Below are positions 16,928 to 24,791 of a DNA stretch of 46,942 nucleotides, piece by piece. A program made the translations under genes and the position numbers. Source of the DNA: UBA4582 sp047630175 (GTDB lineage Bacteria > Pseudomonadota > Gammaproteobacteria > Pseudomonadales > Azotimanducaceae). The notes beneath the pieces are model-generated. The model did no database searches. It saw only the letters and a program-made list of their open reading frames with translations, and was not told where the DNA came from. The stretch is from the NCBI GenBank assembly GCA_047630175.1, contig JBLHVI010000019.1, positions 1-46,942 of the forward strand, read 5' to 3'. The number at the start of each line of letters is the position of its first letter. The stretch's first letter is position 1.

Positions 16928-18741
16928 ATGGCAGCATAGCTTTAGGTATAAACTGTAAGACAATCGTAATGAGGCAGTGTGACAGCCACTGGCGAGAGAT
17001 GCTAAACCGTAGGCTGGTCTGACTTTCTGAAACGTTATCGTAAGCAAATTGATCAAGCCACAATCCCTGCTTACAAAGGTACCTTGCCGCTGACGAGCAT
17101 GTTCTTTGAACACGGTCCGAACACCGTGGTGCCAATATGGCTTGAATATCCAATCTGCTTGGTGAGAATAGGTAATCTAAACCGTATTTAGCCCGGATTG
17201 CAAAAGTATCCTAGTCAAGATTTGTTGGGTAAAAGGTTGGGATGCAGTTTGTAGACACTGGATTGCTAACATCTGTAAAGCTACTGGTTGCTTGTCTTAC
17301 AGACGGGCGCGTTAATCACTGAGAAGACTTTTCAGTTGGCGATGTCGATTAGTGGAATGCAGGAGTGAGCCAAGGGTAAGCAGGCCACCTGAGTTTTGGC
17401 AGCGTAGATCGCCCATTTTCAGAAACCCCAAATGCGCGCATGAAATAAACCAAACCAATGGTGACCAAGCCCATGAGTTTGTAGTGATTTCATACCCCGG
17501 GTGGTTTGCTGGCCGGGTTGTGGAAAGCTGGATCGCGCTTAGGGGTCATTTTCCTAATAGCATCTATTAGAGAATTGAACCTTAAGCCTCACCTCAGCTA
17601 TCTTGGAAGCAGTCACAGATAGTTAGCACAGGTGACCGTGGCAAAGAGGATGCGTGGAACCTATACACCAATTGCTTTGGGGTACTCACCGCTATGACTG
17701 ATGCACAGCTTCAGTACATGGCATTCTCAATCATCGCGGCCAGCATCCAAGTTAGAAGTGGTAGTAGTCCAAACAGGATCAGCTTCTGCAGGTGAAATGC
17801 AATGGGCCAATCCCAGAGGGATTCGAGAAACATCTGATGCGTCAACACTATTCCATCATCAACTGGTGGCGTTGCACCTAACCTGAATGCCGGGGTAGCA
17901 GATCACGAAACGCTACCGCTACCCGTTGAACCCGCTCTAAGCCCAACAGGTCAAGCGATTAGCGTAGGTCGCGAGGTAGCGACAGAAAACAGGGTGGAGG
18001 CGGCTAATAGCATGCAATCAACCGCCGTTGGAGGCACGCTGACTGCTTACAGGGTTAGCTATATGTTTACGTGCCGACCTAAATAACCCAGCGTAAGACC
18101 ACATATTAATTGTGAGTGTGGAAAGGTAAAGAGCAGTCGTTAGGTGGGATATCGTGTACGGGTTAACATTCGTTGTGACATTAATCTCACAAGAATAGTT
18201 CGAAAATAAAGCGCCAATCAAAACTGAGATTGCAAATCCCATGACCCAATATGTGATCCATAGGATATGTACCTCTTGTTCCGGGCCCAAGCACCGATGT
18301 AATCCCAGTTAAGCCAACCGTATCTTTGCTCAAGTATTGATAAATGAGTGGATCAGATGCAAGCCCTCGTGCTAATTACATTAAAAAAAGAGATGCGAGG
18401 TGCCCAGCCCAAGGTACTCTGAGGGCTGCTGGCGAGGGGTATTGCGCCACCGCAGCGTTCGCCTAGTTAGAAAATTTTGCTATTTTAGCTGTGGTGTTTG
18501 CCTGTGCCCCCGGTAGATTAGCCTAGGATTCAGCGGGTGTTGGTGTACTTTGACGACGCGGGGTGTCTGTCTCATAGCTTCGGTGAACCATGTCATAAAA
18601 GTGTGAGCGATCGTTGGCAGTTGGTGATGATGGTTGCTGTGTTGGCCAGCCAACCAACTCATTTATCGATGGTTGTTTTGATGGTCATAAAAGTCTCGCT
18701 CAAAAAAAGTCCACAATAATCATGGGCTTAGGTGCTTTATA
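16928..18741. other. 1.8-kb gene-poor interval downstream of selC
   Basis: I find no confident gene here except a possible small membrane protein at 18018-18290. One plus-strand frame, about 17838-18082, stays open for 80 codons and reads TGGVAPNLNAGVADHETLPL, then PVEPALSPTGQAISVGRE; it looks protein-like but has no start and no recognised family. Other frames are short and lack ribosome-binding sites. The interval abuts the 3' end of the selenocysteine tRNA and probably represents decayed island DNA. Confidence 0.5.
18018..18290 (-). CDS. possible small membrane protein
   Basis: A 90-residue minus-strand frame starting at TTG. It has two hydrophobic segments, ILWITYWVMGFAISVLIGAL near 9-28 and TALYLSTLTINMWSYAGLF near 52-70, followed by a basic tail (RSARKH). 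The positive-inside pattern is believable, but the start is weak, no ribosome-binding site is seen and no homologue is recognised. It may be an N-terminally damaged gene. Confidence 0.35.
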   Translation of the reverse strand: MGPEQEVHILWITYWVMGFAISVLIGALFSNYSCEINVTTNVNPYTISHLTTALYLSTLTINMWSYAGLFRSARKHIANPVSSQRASNGG

Positions 18742-18836
18742 TGGCGGAAGAGGCAGGAGTCGAACCCGACCAGCCACTTTAGCAGCAACTCAACGGCTTT
18801 GAAGGCCGCGCGCCCCACCGGGGACGACGCTCTTCC
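18742..18836 (-). tRNA. selC: tRNA-Sec (UCA anticodon)
   Basis: Read on the minus strand, the 95-nt segment begins GGAAGAGCGTCG and ends CTCTTCCGCCA. The CCA end is encoded and an extended acceptor stem pairs GGAAGAG with CTCTTCC. The anticodon loop is CTTCAAA between GGC and GCC arms, giving anticodon TCA, which decodes UGA. A long variable arm and the T-arm GGTTCGACTCC follow. Length, acceptor and anticodon match bacterial selenocysteine tRNA and no other tRNA. The organism should therefore have SelA, SelB and SelD elsewhere and at least one selenoprotein. The 3' end faces the decayed region to the left; selC is a well-known integration site for islands. Confidence 0.96.
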
Positions 18837-19310
18837 GAGACCGATGATAGCAAATCTTTGACGCCAAGGTACCGCGGAATCGCGATTTACTCACAATTAT
18901 TATGGCGTTACTTAAATGCTCTTGGTAACGCTTTGTAGGTACACGCGAATCCTTGCTTGGTAACTTCGTGGTGTAAGCTGCCAAAAAAAGTAGAGGCGCG
19001 ATTGTCCGACTCTAGATTATTTAAGCGGCTTCGTTCACGGCCCTTCAAACGATGCTAAGAAGAAATGTTTTGGTGTACTCAACGATCTCTTTACGAATGT
19101 GCAGAAAAATTTATAAGGTTAGTTAAAAAGATCATGTAGGTCATTGTATTTAAATGCGTTATGCTTCAGCTCAACAACCCGATATAGGATCGGTTTTAGA
19201 TCCTGTACAGGCTCAAATCCCTGACTAAACTATAGCTTAAGTGTTTGTGTCTATATAAGACATGAGCAGATCACTATAGGATACTCGTTCTTTAAGTTAA
19301 GTTAATCAAA
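18837..19310. other. intergenic region before the response regulator
   Basis: No gene is visible in this 474-bp AT-rich stretch. It should hold the promoters of selC (reading left) and of the response regulator (reading right). I see no clear operator. Confidence 0.5.
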
Positions 19311-19961
19311 GTGACCAAACGCGCCTTAGTTGTAGAAGATCATCCGATCGTTAGCGATGTCATTGTTGCTTCGTTGTCGTCGCTGGGCATATTTCAAAAC
19401 GTGGTCACCGCAGCGTCCTTGCAAGAGACATTGAAGATACTTGTCGATGACGATGGTTTTGAGTTAATCATGCTTGATCTGCACCTTTCTGATACCGTTG
19501 GTACAGAGGGAATGACTACGTTGCGCGAAAGATATCCAGACATTCCTATCGTTATATTTTCAGGTGAAGACTCAACTGACACCATCAGCAAAGCATTTGA
19601 ATATGGTGTGCGCGGCTACATACCCAAAAGCTCTTCAATGGCGATCGTCATCAGTGCCATTAAAGTCGTACTGGCCGGCAGTTCTTACATCCCCCCAGAC
19701 GCTATTCGAATGTTGGGTTTTGAGCCATCGCGCGGCCATAAGGCCATATCAGTGGAGCCGAAAAATTCGGTTAATCTATCACCGAAGCAGCGTGCAGTGT
19801 TTGCCGAATTACTTAACGGTGTGCCGAATAAAATTATCGCATTGCGGCTTAATATGGCCGAAGGCACCGTTAAAACGCACTTACACACAATCTATCAGGT
19901 TCTTAAAGTGAAAAGTCGTGCGCAGGCTATTTTGAAAGCTCGTGACCTTGACTTGCTCTAA
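19311..19961 (+). CDS. LuxR-type response regulator (NarL family)
   Basis: A 216-residue two-domain regulator starting with GTG. The receiver domain (about 4-120) has the acidic pair in VVEDHP, the phospho-acceptor D56 in IMLDLHLSD, the switch residue in FSGEDS and K106 in GYIPKSSS. The C-terminal LuxR helix-turn-helix (about 152-212) reads LSPKQRAVFAELLNGVPNKI, then AEGTVKTHLHTIYQVLKVKS. It should activate or repress transcription when phosphorylated. The partner is almost certainly the histidine kinase on the opposite strand, whose stop codon overlaps this one by 4 nt. No target is visible from sequence. Confidence 0.93.
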   Translation: MTKRALVVEDHPIVSDVIVASLSSLGIFQNVVTAASLQETLKILVDDDGFELIMLDLHLSDTVGTEGMTTLRERYPDIPIVIFSGEDSTDTISKAFEYGVRGYIPKSSSMAIVISAIKVVLAGSSYIPPDAIRMLGFEPSRGHKAISVEPKNSVNLSPKQRAVFAELLNGVPNKIIALRLNMAEGTVKTHLHTIYQVLKVKSRAQAILKARDLDLL

Positions 19962-21349
19962 CGCGGTAAAACATTGCTTTGCTCAACCGAAGTGGGTAAA
20001 CAAAAACGCATAGTCGTGCCTACGCCTGGGCTTGATTTAACCTGCAAGCGCAGGTCGAGTAGGTCATCAATATGCTTGACAATCGATAGCCCAACACCAA
20101 TACCGGTCTTACTGACACCAGGCATCGCCTCTAGTTGAACAAATGCATCAAAGATGCGCTCGTGATCGGCATCAGCAATACCTCGTCCGGTGTCACATAC
20201 TGAGATAAATAGCTTCCCGTCTACGACGTCACCACTCGCACTCACTTCGCCGCTGGTGGTGTACTTAATCGCGTTGCTGATCAAATTTCTAAGGACCCGC
20301 GCGACCAGATCAAAATCTGAACGCACCATCACTTTCGGTAAGTCAAACCGAAAAATCAATTTTTTTTCATCCGCAAATGCACTGAACTCATCGTGCATGG
20401 TGAGCAACAAATCATGTATGTCGAAATCTTTGAGTACCTCAGTCACTTTATGGCTCTCAAAATGCGACATATCGAGTAGGTTATTGAACATGTAATTCAT
20501 GGCATCGATGGACTTACCCTGCATTTTTAGTAGTCTTTGAGCCCCGTCAGGAAGTTCGTGCAGCTGCAGAGTTTCGTTGATCATATTGATTGCAAACAAG
20601 GGCTGCCGTAGATCATGACTGGCTGACGCCATAAAGAACGCTTTATCCTCAATCGCTTTTTCGGCTTTTTCTAACGCTAACTGCGTTTCTGAACGCGATT
20701 GCATTAAATCAACCATCGATCTTCCCTCATCAAAGCGGGCGTCGGTACTCTTGGCGAAGTTATGCGAGATCGTTCTCACCACCATAACACCGATGCCCGA
20801 GGAGAATAAAATGGTGGCGACAATCCAGATACTCCCAGTGCCCTCGGATAACCAATACAGCAGAGGTTGGCAATATAAGAGCGAAGAGGAATAAACATAG
20901 CTGCGAAAGTCGTTCGCCAGACTAATCATGACGCTTAAGCCGTAGAAACACACCACAGCCGTCATCGATTGGTAAATCTCAGGCGTCGCTGTATCACCTA
21001 GAAACCAGATGCCAGCGCCCATGGCTGATTGCATTAGAAGGCTGCACGCAAACAGGGCTCGCTTGAATCGTAACAAGCCAAGGTAATCAAAAGAGTCGAT
21101 AACGCGTCCCTTGCGGTACATCACCACGACACGCAGTATTAATGCCAGTGTCACCAGACCTAACCACCAAATGACGCTAACCCGGGATAGGTTGACCCAT
21201 AGATAAGAGCCAAACGCGGACAACGCTACAATCATGCTGACGAACGCGTACAAATTGACCTGAATCTTGGATTCAAGAATGCTACGAAGGTAAAACGCGT
21301 TTCGGTCCTCGTTCCGGTCCCTATCGGTATGGCTCATCAGAATTGGCAT
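19958..21349 (-). CDS. membrane-bound sensor histidine kinase
   Basis: A kinase of about 463 residues. Five to six hydrophobic segments between residues 30 and 195 form a polytopic sensor with little periplasmic sequence, so the signal may be membrane-borne. A short coiled region leads to the HisKA motif ASASHDLRQPLFAINM with the phospho-accepting histidine near residue 245. The ATPase domain shows NLISNAIKYTTSG (N box), CDTGRGIADADHERIFDAF (G1/F boxes) and GIGVGLSIVKH (G2). There is no receiver domain, so it fits as partner of the convergent response regulator, overlapping it by 4 nt at the stops. I chose the ATG at 21349; the frame also has a TTG at 21355. Confidence 0.92.
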   Translation of the reverse strand: MPILMSHTDRDRNEDRNAFYLRSILESKIQVNLYAFVSMIVALSAFGSYLWVNLSRVSVIWWLGLVTLALILRVVVMYRKGRVIDSFDYLGLLRFKRALFACSLLMQSAMGAGIWFLGDTATPEIYQSMTAVVCFYGLSVMISLANDFRSYVYSSSLLYCQPLLYWLSEGTGSIWIVATILFSSGIGVMVVRTISHNFAKSTDARFDEGRSMVDLMQSRSETQLALEKAEKAIEDKAFFMASASHDLRQPLFAINMINETLQLHELPDGAQRLLKMQGKSIDAMNYMFNNLLDMSHFESHKVTEVLKDFDIHDLLLTMHDEFSAFADEKKLIFRFDLPKVMVRSDFDLVARVLRNLISNAIKYTTSGEVSASGDVVDGKLFISVCDTGRGIADADHERIFDAFVQLEAMPGVSKTGIGVGLSIVKHIDDLLDLRLQVKSSPGVGTTMRFCLPTSVEQSNVLPR

Positions 21350-21821
21350 GATCAAGGTGGGTGAGTTTGAACACTTAATATTATTACATTTAGCTAGGTG
21401 ACGGCTATTGCTGATGACTCATAGTCTAGTACATTTCTACGAGCCGATATAAATTAGACCCAATCAACATCAATCTGGAATCATATGTCCCTTGCTACTG
21501 TGGGTCATTGTGTCTATCGTTCTTGTGTCACATTGGCATCAATGTTCCATAGCAGGCCTGCTGCCCTAAATAGCAATCTCATAGCTATGCTCAACAGCAC
21601 TGTCATACAGTCGTCAGCGGTTGTTGAAGTCGATATTCATGGGCTTAAATGCAACATCTGACATTTGTTTTTTACGAAAAAAGTGTCAATGGTCGGGCCA
21701 TATTTTTTGGGATTATGCTGCTGAATAGTCACCAAATTCTTAATCAAGATCCTACTGCAATCCGGGGAAACTGCAGTTTGAATTTATTATTCTCCCTCAA
21801 TCAAGCTAAGCAATATCTCAC

Positions 21822-22032
21822 ATGAAACTTTCATTAAAGCCTTGGACTTATCGCATCACTACTATTCACAAGCACAGCGTTTGCAGGAGAGGCTAACACA
21901 GCAGAGTGGTTATTGTTTTAGACCTCACCAACAGCAGGGATGGCTTCTGGCACTACTGTGGGTTATGCCAGTAGCAAGAAAAATCGTCAGCGTGGGTTGA
22001 TTTGGAAGGATTTTGCTACGCTTTATCCTTAA
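21822..22032 (+). pseudogene. small secreted protein remnant
   Basis: An ATG at 21822 begins MKLSLK. After a one-base frame change the reading continues as GLIASLLFTSTAFAGEANTA, a believable signal peptide with an AFA cleavage site. An in-frame TAG at 21919 interrupts it, then TTVGYASSKKNRQRGLIWKD leads to TAA at 22032. Two lesions in 70 codons suggest decay. No family is recognised. The remainder of 21350-22147 shows no gene. Confidence 0.35.
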
Positions 22033-22147
22033 ATAAAGGCTCTGATAAAGCGCAAGAAAGGAGTTGAAAGCGAAGAAAAGTCGGCGCTTATAGCGGTCAG
22101 GCTTTATTATCAATTATGTAATAGCCGAAGCAACAGTGGAGCGAAAA

Positions 22148-22762
22148 ATGCCAGATCAAACCATCAAGAAAGAAAACCTATTCGCTTATTTAGGCAATCT
22201 CATTGACCATAGCAAAGACCCGCTTGATCACGAGGCTGAAATTTGGGCGCGTTATGGCCGCACGGTGACGATACTCGTATTAGATTCTTCAGGTTTTTCA
22301 AGGGTTTCAGAAACACACGGCATACTGCATTTTCTATCGCGCCTAGTTTTAATGCGTCGCGTCGTTGAAGGGGTCATGGGGGCCAACAAAACGTTACGGA
22401 TAGATTTTGAAGCTGATAACGTTATGGCAGTATTCAACCATCCCGACGATGCTATTAAAGCAGCTTTCGAGTGTCACCAGATGATCGCGAGTGAAGGCAT
22501 CATGCTGACTGCTGACGAACCCTTTAAGGTGTGCATCGGCATAGGGCATGGATCGATGCTTTACTCAGAAACGCTAGAAGGCTATTTTGGCAAAGAAATG
22601 AATTTTGCCTCCAAACTTGGCGAAGACACTGCTAACGGCGGAGAAACATTACTCACGCAAAGCGCATACGCTCTGGCTTCTGCTGAGCATCAGAGTAAGT
22701 TTTTGGCTGACCAAACGCGAGTATCTGGGGTTGAACTAACTTATTATGCCCATACACCATAG
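22148..22762 (+). CDS. stand-alone class III nucleotide-cyclase-fold protein
   Basis: A 204-residue soluble protein consisting almost only of an adenylate/guanylate cyclase homology domain. The ATG at 22148 is preceded by GGAG 6 nt away and is preferred over the GTG at 22136. The first metal aspartate is in ILVLDSSGFSRVSETHG. The second metal site is FEADNVMAVFNHPDDA, where the usual DG is DN. The late block GYFGKEMNFASKLGEDTANG corresponds to the GxxVNxAxRLxxxA region. The KVCIGIGHG strand has Cys where many cyclases carry Arg. It may be an active cyclase or a degenerate nucleotide sensor. It is convergent with the DUF4384 gene. Confidence 0.8.
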   Translation: MPDQTIKKENLFAYLGNLIDHSKDPLDHEAEIWARYGRTVTILVLDSSGFSRVSETHGILHFLSRLVLMRRVVEGVMGANKTLRIDFEADNVMAVFNHPDDAIKAAFECHQMIASEGIMLTADEPFKVCIGIGHGSMLYSETLEGYFGKEMNFASKLGEDTANGGETLLTQSAYALASAEHQSKFLADQTRVSGVELTYYAHTP

Positions 22763-22801
22763 CCCAGCCGCTGAACACCACCTCATCAGCACACCGATAA
22801 A

Positions 22802-23698
22802 TTACCCACCAGCACCGCGGGTTGTAATAGCCACCTCAGATTCAGAGAATTCAGCAACTTCGGTAGATTTAACGGCCCCGCCACTGGCCGAACTGGCGCT
22901 GGTCTTTTTCAGGCTGATGCCGCGGGTCCGACGTGGGATTTCTGGTGCCGCGTCTTTAACTAAGAAAATATCAGCACCCGCTGGCGTGGTAGACAGTTGA
23001 CCTAACGGTAAGGTACTCGCGTACAGTATGAGTTTCTCTGCCCCAAAAGGCTCACCAACTGTCATAACGAAACCATCTCTATTGGCGGGTATTTCAAAGA
23101 TCGTGGCACCCGCGAAGTAGTTCTCAGATCTGTGCTGGTTAGGTAGCAATTGAATATTATTTTGGCCTGCATCAACATAGATCAAACGGGCATAAAAAGG
23201 TTTGTTACCCTGTAAATAAATACGGACGTTTTCACCGGCGTTGTAGCTGTCTTTGTTCGTCCATAGTTTGACGTTCAACGGCGCTCTGGGATCTGCGAGC
23301 ATTTGGCTAGTATCAACCTGCTGCATTAATTCATCGTTCGGAATAACCTCAGCTTTGATACGAATTGTGAAACAGCCTTCATCGGCCCAGGCTTCCTCAA
23401 GAATATCGATAACCTTAACATCAGCTCGGCGAAAAGCTTTGATCAGGTCACTCTTAAGCTCAAAGTTCTCGACAACCGTTTCGCTTTCAAGGTAAGAGCC
23501 CGCAAACTCCATCGCCATTCGCTTGGCATCCTGCAGAGCAACATCACGGGTTTGTTTGCGAGACTTGTCGTCTCCCATACAAGACTGACCATCGGCTTCA
23601 GTAATAGAGGACTGACCCGCCAATACCACGGGTGGAGCCAGACCTATACTGATCACAATGAGCAGCGCATAAACAATGGGGGTTTTAAAGAGATTCAT
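22802..23698 (-). CDS. secreted DUF4384-domain protein
   Basis: A 298-residue exported protein. Its signal peptide ends near LAPPVVLAGQ (about residue 28). An N-terminal half with DAKRMAMEFAGSYLESETVV resembles the LPP20/FlgT-like fold of its operon neighbours. The DUF4384 domain (about 135-240) has LWTNKDSYNAGENVRIYLQG and PFYARLIYVDAGQNNIQLLP. The tail is rich in Ser, Ala and basic residues. DUF4384 domains occur elsewhere next to or fused with caspase-like and kinase domains. This is the last gene of the nine-gene operon; GAGG precedes its ATG and a 70-nt gap separates it from the gene before. It probably acts in the periplasm or at the outer membrane. Confidence 0.85.
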   Translation of the reverse strand: MNLFKTPIVYALLIVISIGLAPPVVLAGQSSITEADGQSCMGDDKSRKQTRDVALQDAKRMAMEFAGSYLESETVVENFELKSDLIKAFRRADVKVIDILEEAWADEGCFTIRIKAEVIPNDELMQQVDTSQMLADPRAPLNVKLWTNKDSYNAGENVRIYLQGNKPFYARLIYVDAGQNNIQLLPNQHRSENYFAGATIFEIPANRDGFVMTVGEPFGAEKLILYASTLPLGQLSTTPAGADIFLVKDAAPEIPRRTRGISLKKTSASSASGGAVKSTEVAEFSESEVAITTRGAGG

Positions 23699-23768
23699 AA
23701 CAGCCTCTATATAGTAGCCTTCACAGTGATTGTAACAGCGGTCTAATGCGCAAGCTTAGCAGTCGCCT

Positions 23769-24764
23769 TCATAATACGATAATAACCCCAGAATCAGACA
23801 GAAAACCCTTCTCGATCAGCGCCTGCAGATTTCCAGAAGCTTCTGTTCCCAATACGATTTCCGTGCGTGTGTCGCCGAATGTACGCAGTGCCTTCAACAC
23901 GATAGGGCGCTCGCCAACCATTGGGTGACGTCGTGCGGTATCCAAATCACGCGTGAACAAGGAAACCAGTTGACCACGCTCGCGACGCTCGGCCTGATGC
24001 ATGTTATTTGGATAAAGCACCCCGGCACGCAATTGCCGGATTTTTGGTGTCATCGACGGGATGAAGTTACTACCGCGGGCATCCAGAACCAATCCGGTCG
24101 GACCGGCATTGTTACCGGTGATGATTGCCGGGTGAGTACTAATCAGCTCTTCTAACGCCGACATTCTCGTTGTTAAACGGTCTATCGCGTCCTGCCAAGC
24201 GGGTGTTGGCACATCAGCCGCGTGTGCAGGCGTTACTAAAAGGTTCATGCCTTGCCCAAGCAATTGACCTAACCATCGATCAACACTATGGATCGGCATC
24301 GCTTTATTTATCACGGGTGTCCACAGACTGGTCTGAGGTGCGGGCAGGGTCTGTTGGTAGACGTCCTTAGCAAACTTGCCACCCAATGGAGCGGTCATCT
24401 GGACAAGACAGCTGCCATCATCTTGCGGATCTCGCTTAATCACTCGAGCGCCTCGCAGCAGGCCATCAACGCTGCTTTTGATGACGTCGCTTTCGAGCAT
24501 CAAATTTGACACCACGGTAGTGCCTTCAACCCGAACTCCCTGAATGGACTCCAGTAAATTACGTTGGGCATCCACCACCGCGGCTCGACAAGCCATTAAA
24601 CGCGCGGTGCTGGGTGGGGCGCCTGTGCGACCGACACCAGCTCCCTCAGCCTGAATTTGACCTGAGCTCCAATTAACACCGCTGTTGGCACCCACCCACT
24701 CAACAAAATCGTCCGCATTGACGGGGCCTATGCACAAGCTTAACACTAGTACCAAATATTTCAT
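23769..24764 (-). CDS. exported LPP20-like domain protein (copy B)
   Basis: A 331-residue protein with a short signal peptide (cleavage after PVNA, residue 17) and a strong ribosome-binding site (AAGGAG). The mature start FVEWVGANSGVNWSSGQIQA leads into CRAAVVDAQRNLLESIQGVR and a predicted sheet ending in VQMTAPLGGKFAKDVYQQ, the pattern of the LPP20/FlgP/FlgT-like domain. A second half (about 240-331), VLDARGSNFIPSMTPKIRQL, is shared with the first gene of the operon, so the two are paralogues with the same domain order. LPP20-type proteins are usually outer-membrane-associated. A joint assembly with the GNA1162-type lipoprotein just upstream is likely but inferred. Confidence 0.85.
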   Translation of the reverse strand: MKYLVLVLSLCIGPVNADDFVEWVGANSGVNWSSGQIQAEGAGVGRTGAPPSTARLMACRAAVVDAQRNLLESIQGVRVEGTTVVSNLMLESDVIKSSVDGLLRGARVIKRDPQDDGSCLVQMTAPLGGKFAKDVYQQTLPAPQTSLWTPVINKAMPIHSVDRWLGQLLGQGMNLLVTPAHAADVPTPAWQDAIDRLTTRMSALEELISTHPAIITGNNAGPTGLVLDARGSNFIPSMTPKIRQLRAGVLYPNNMHQAERRERGQLVSLFTRDLDTARRHPMVGERPIVLKALRTFGDTRTEIVLGTEASGNLQALIEKGFLSDSGVIIVL

Positions 24765-24791
24765 GTTGCATTGCTCCTTAGCAGACGCTCT

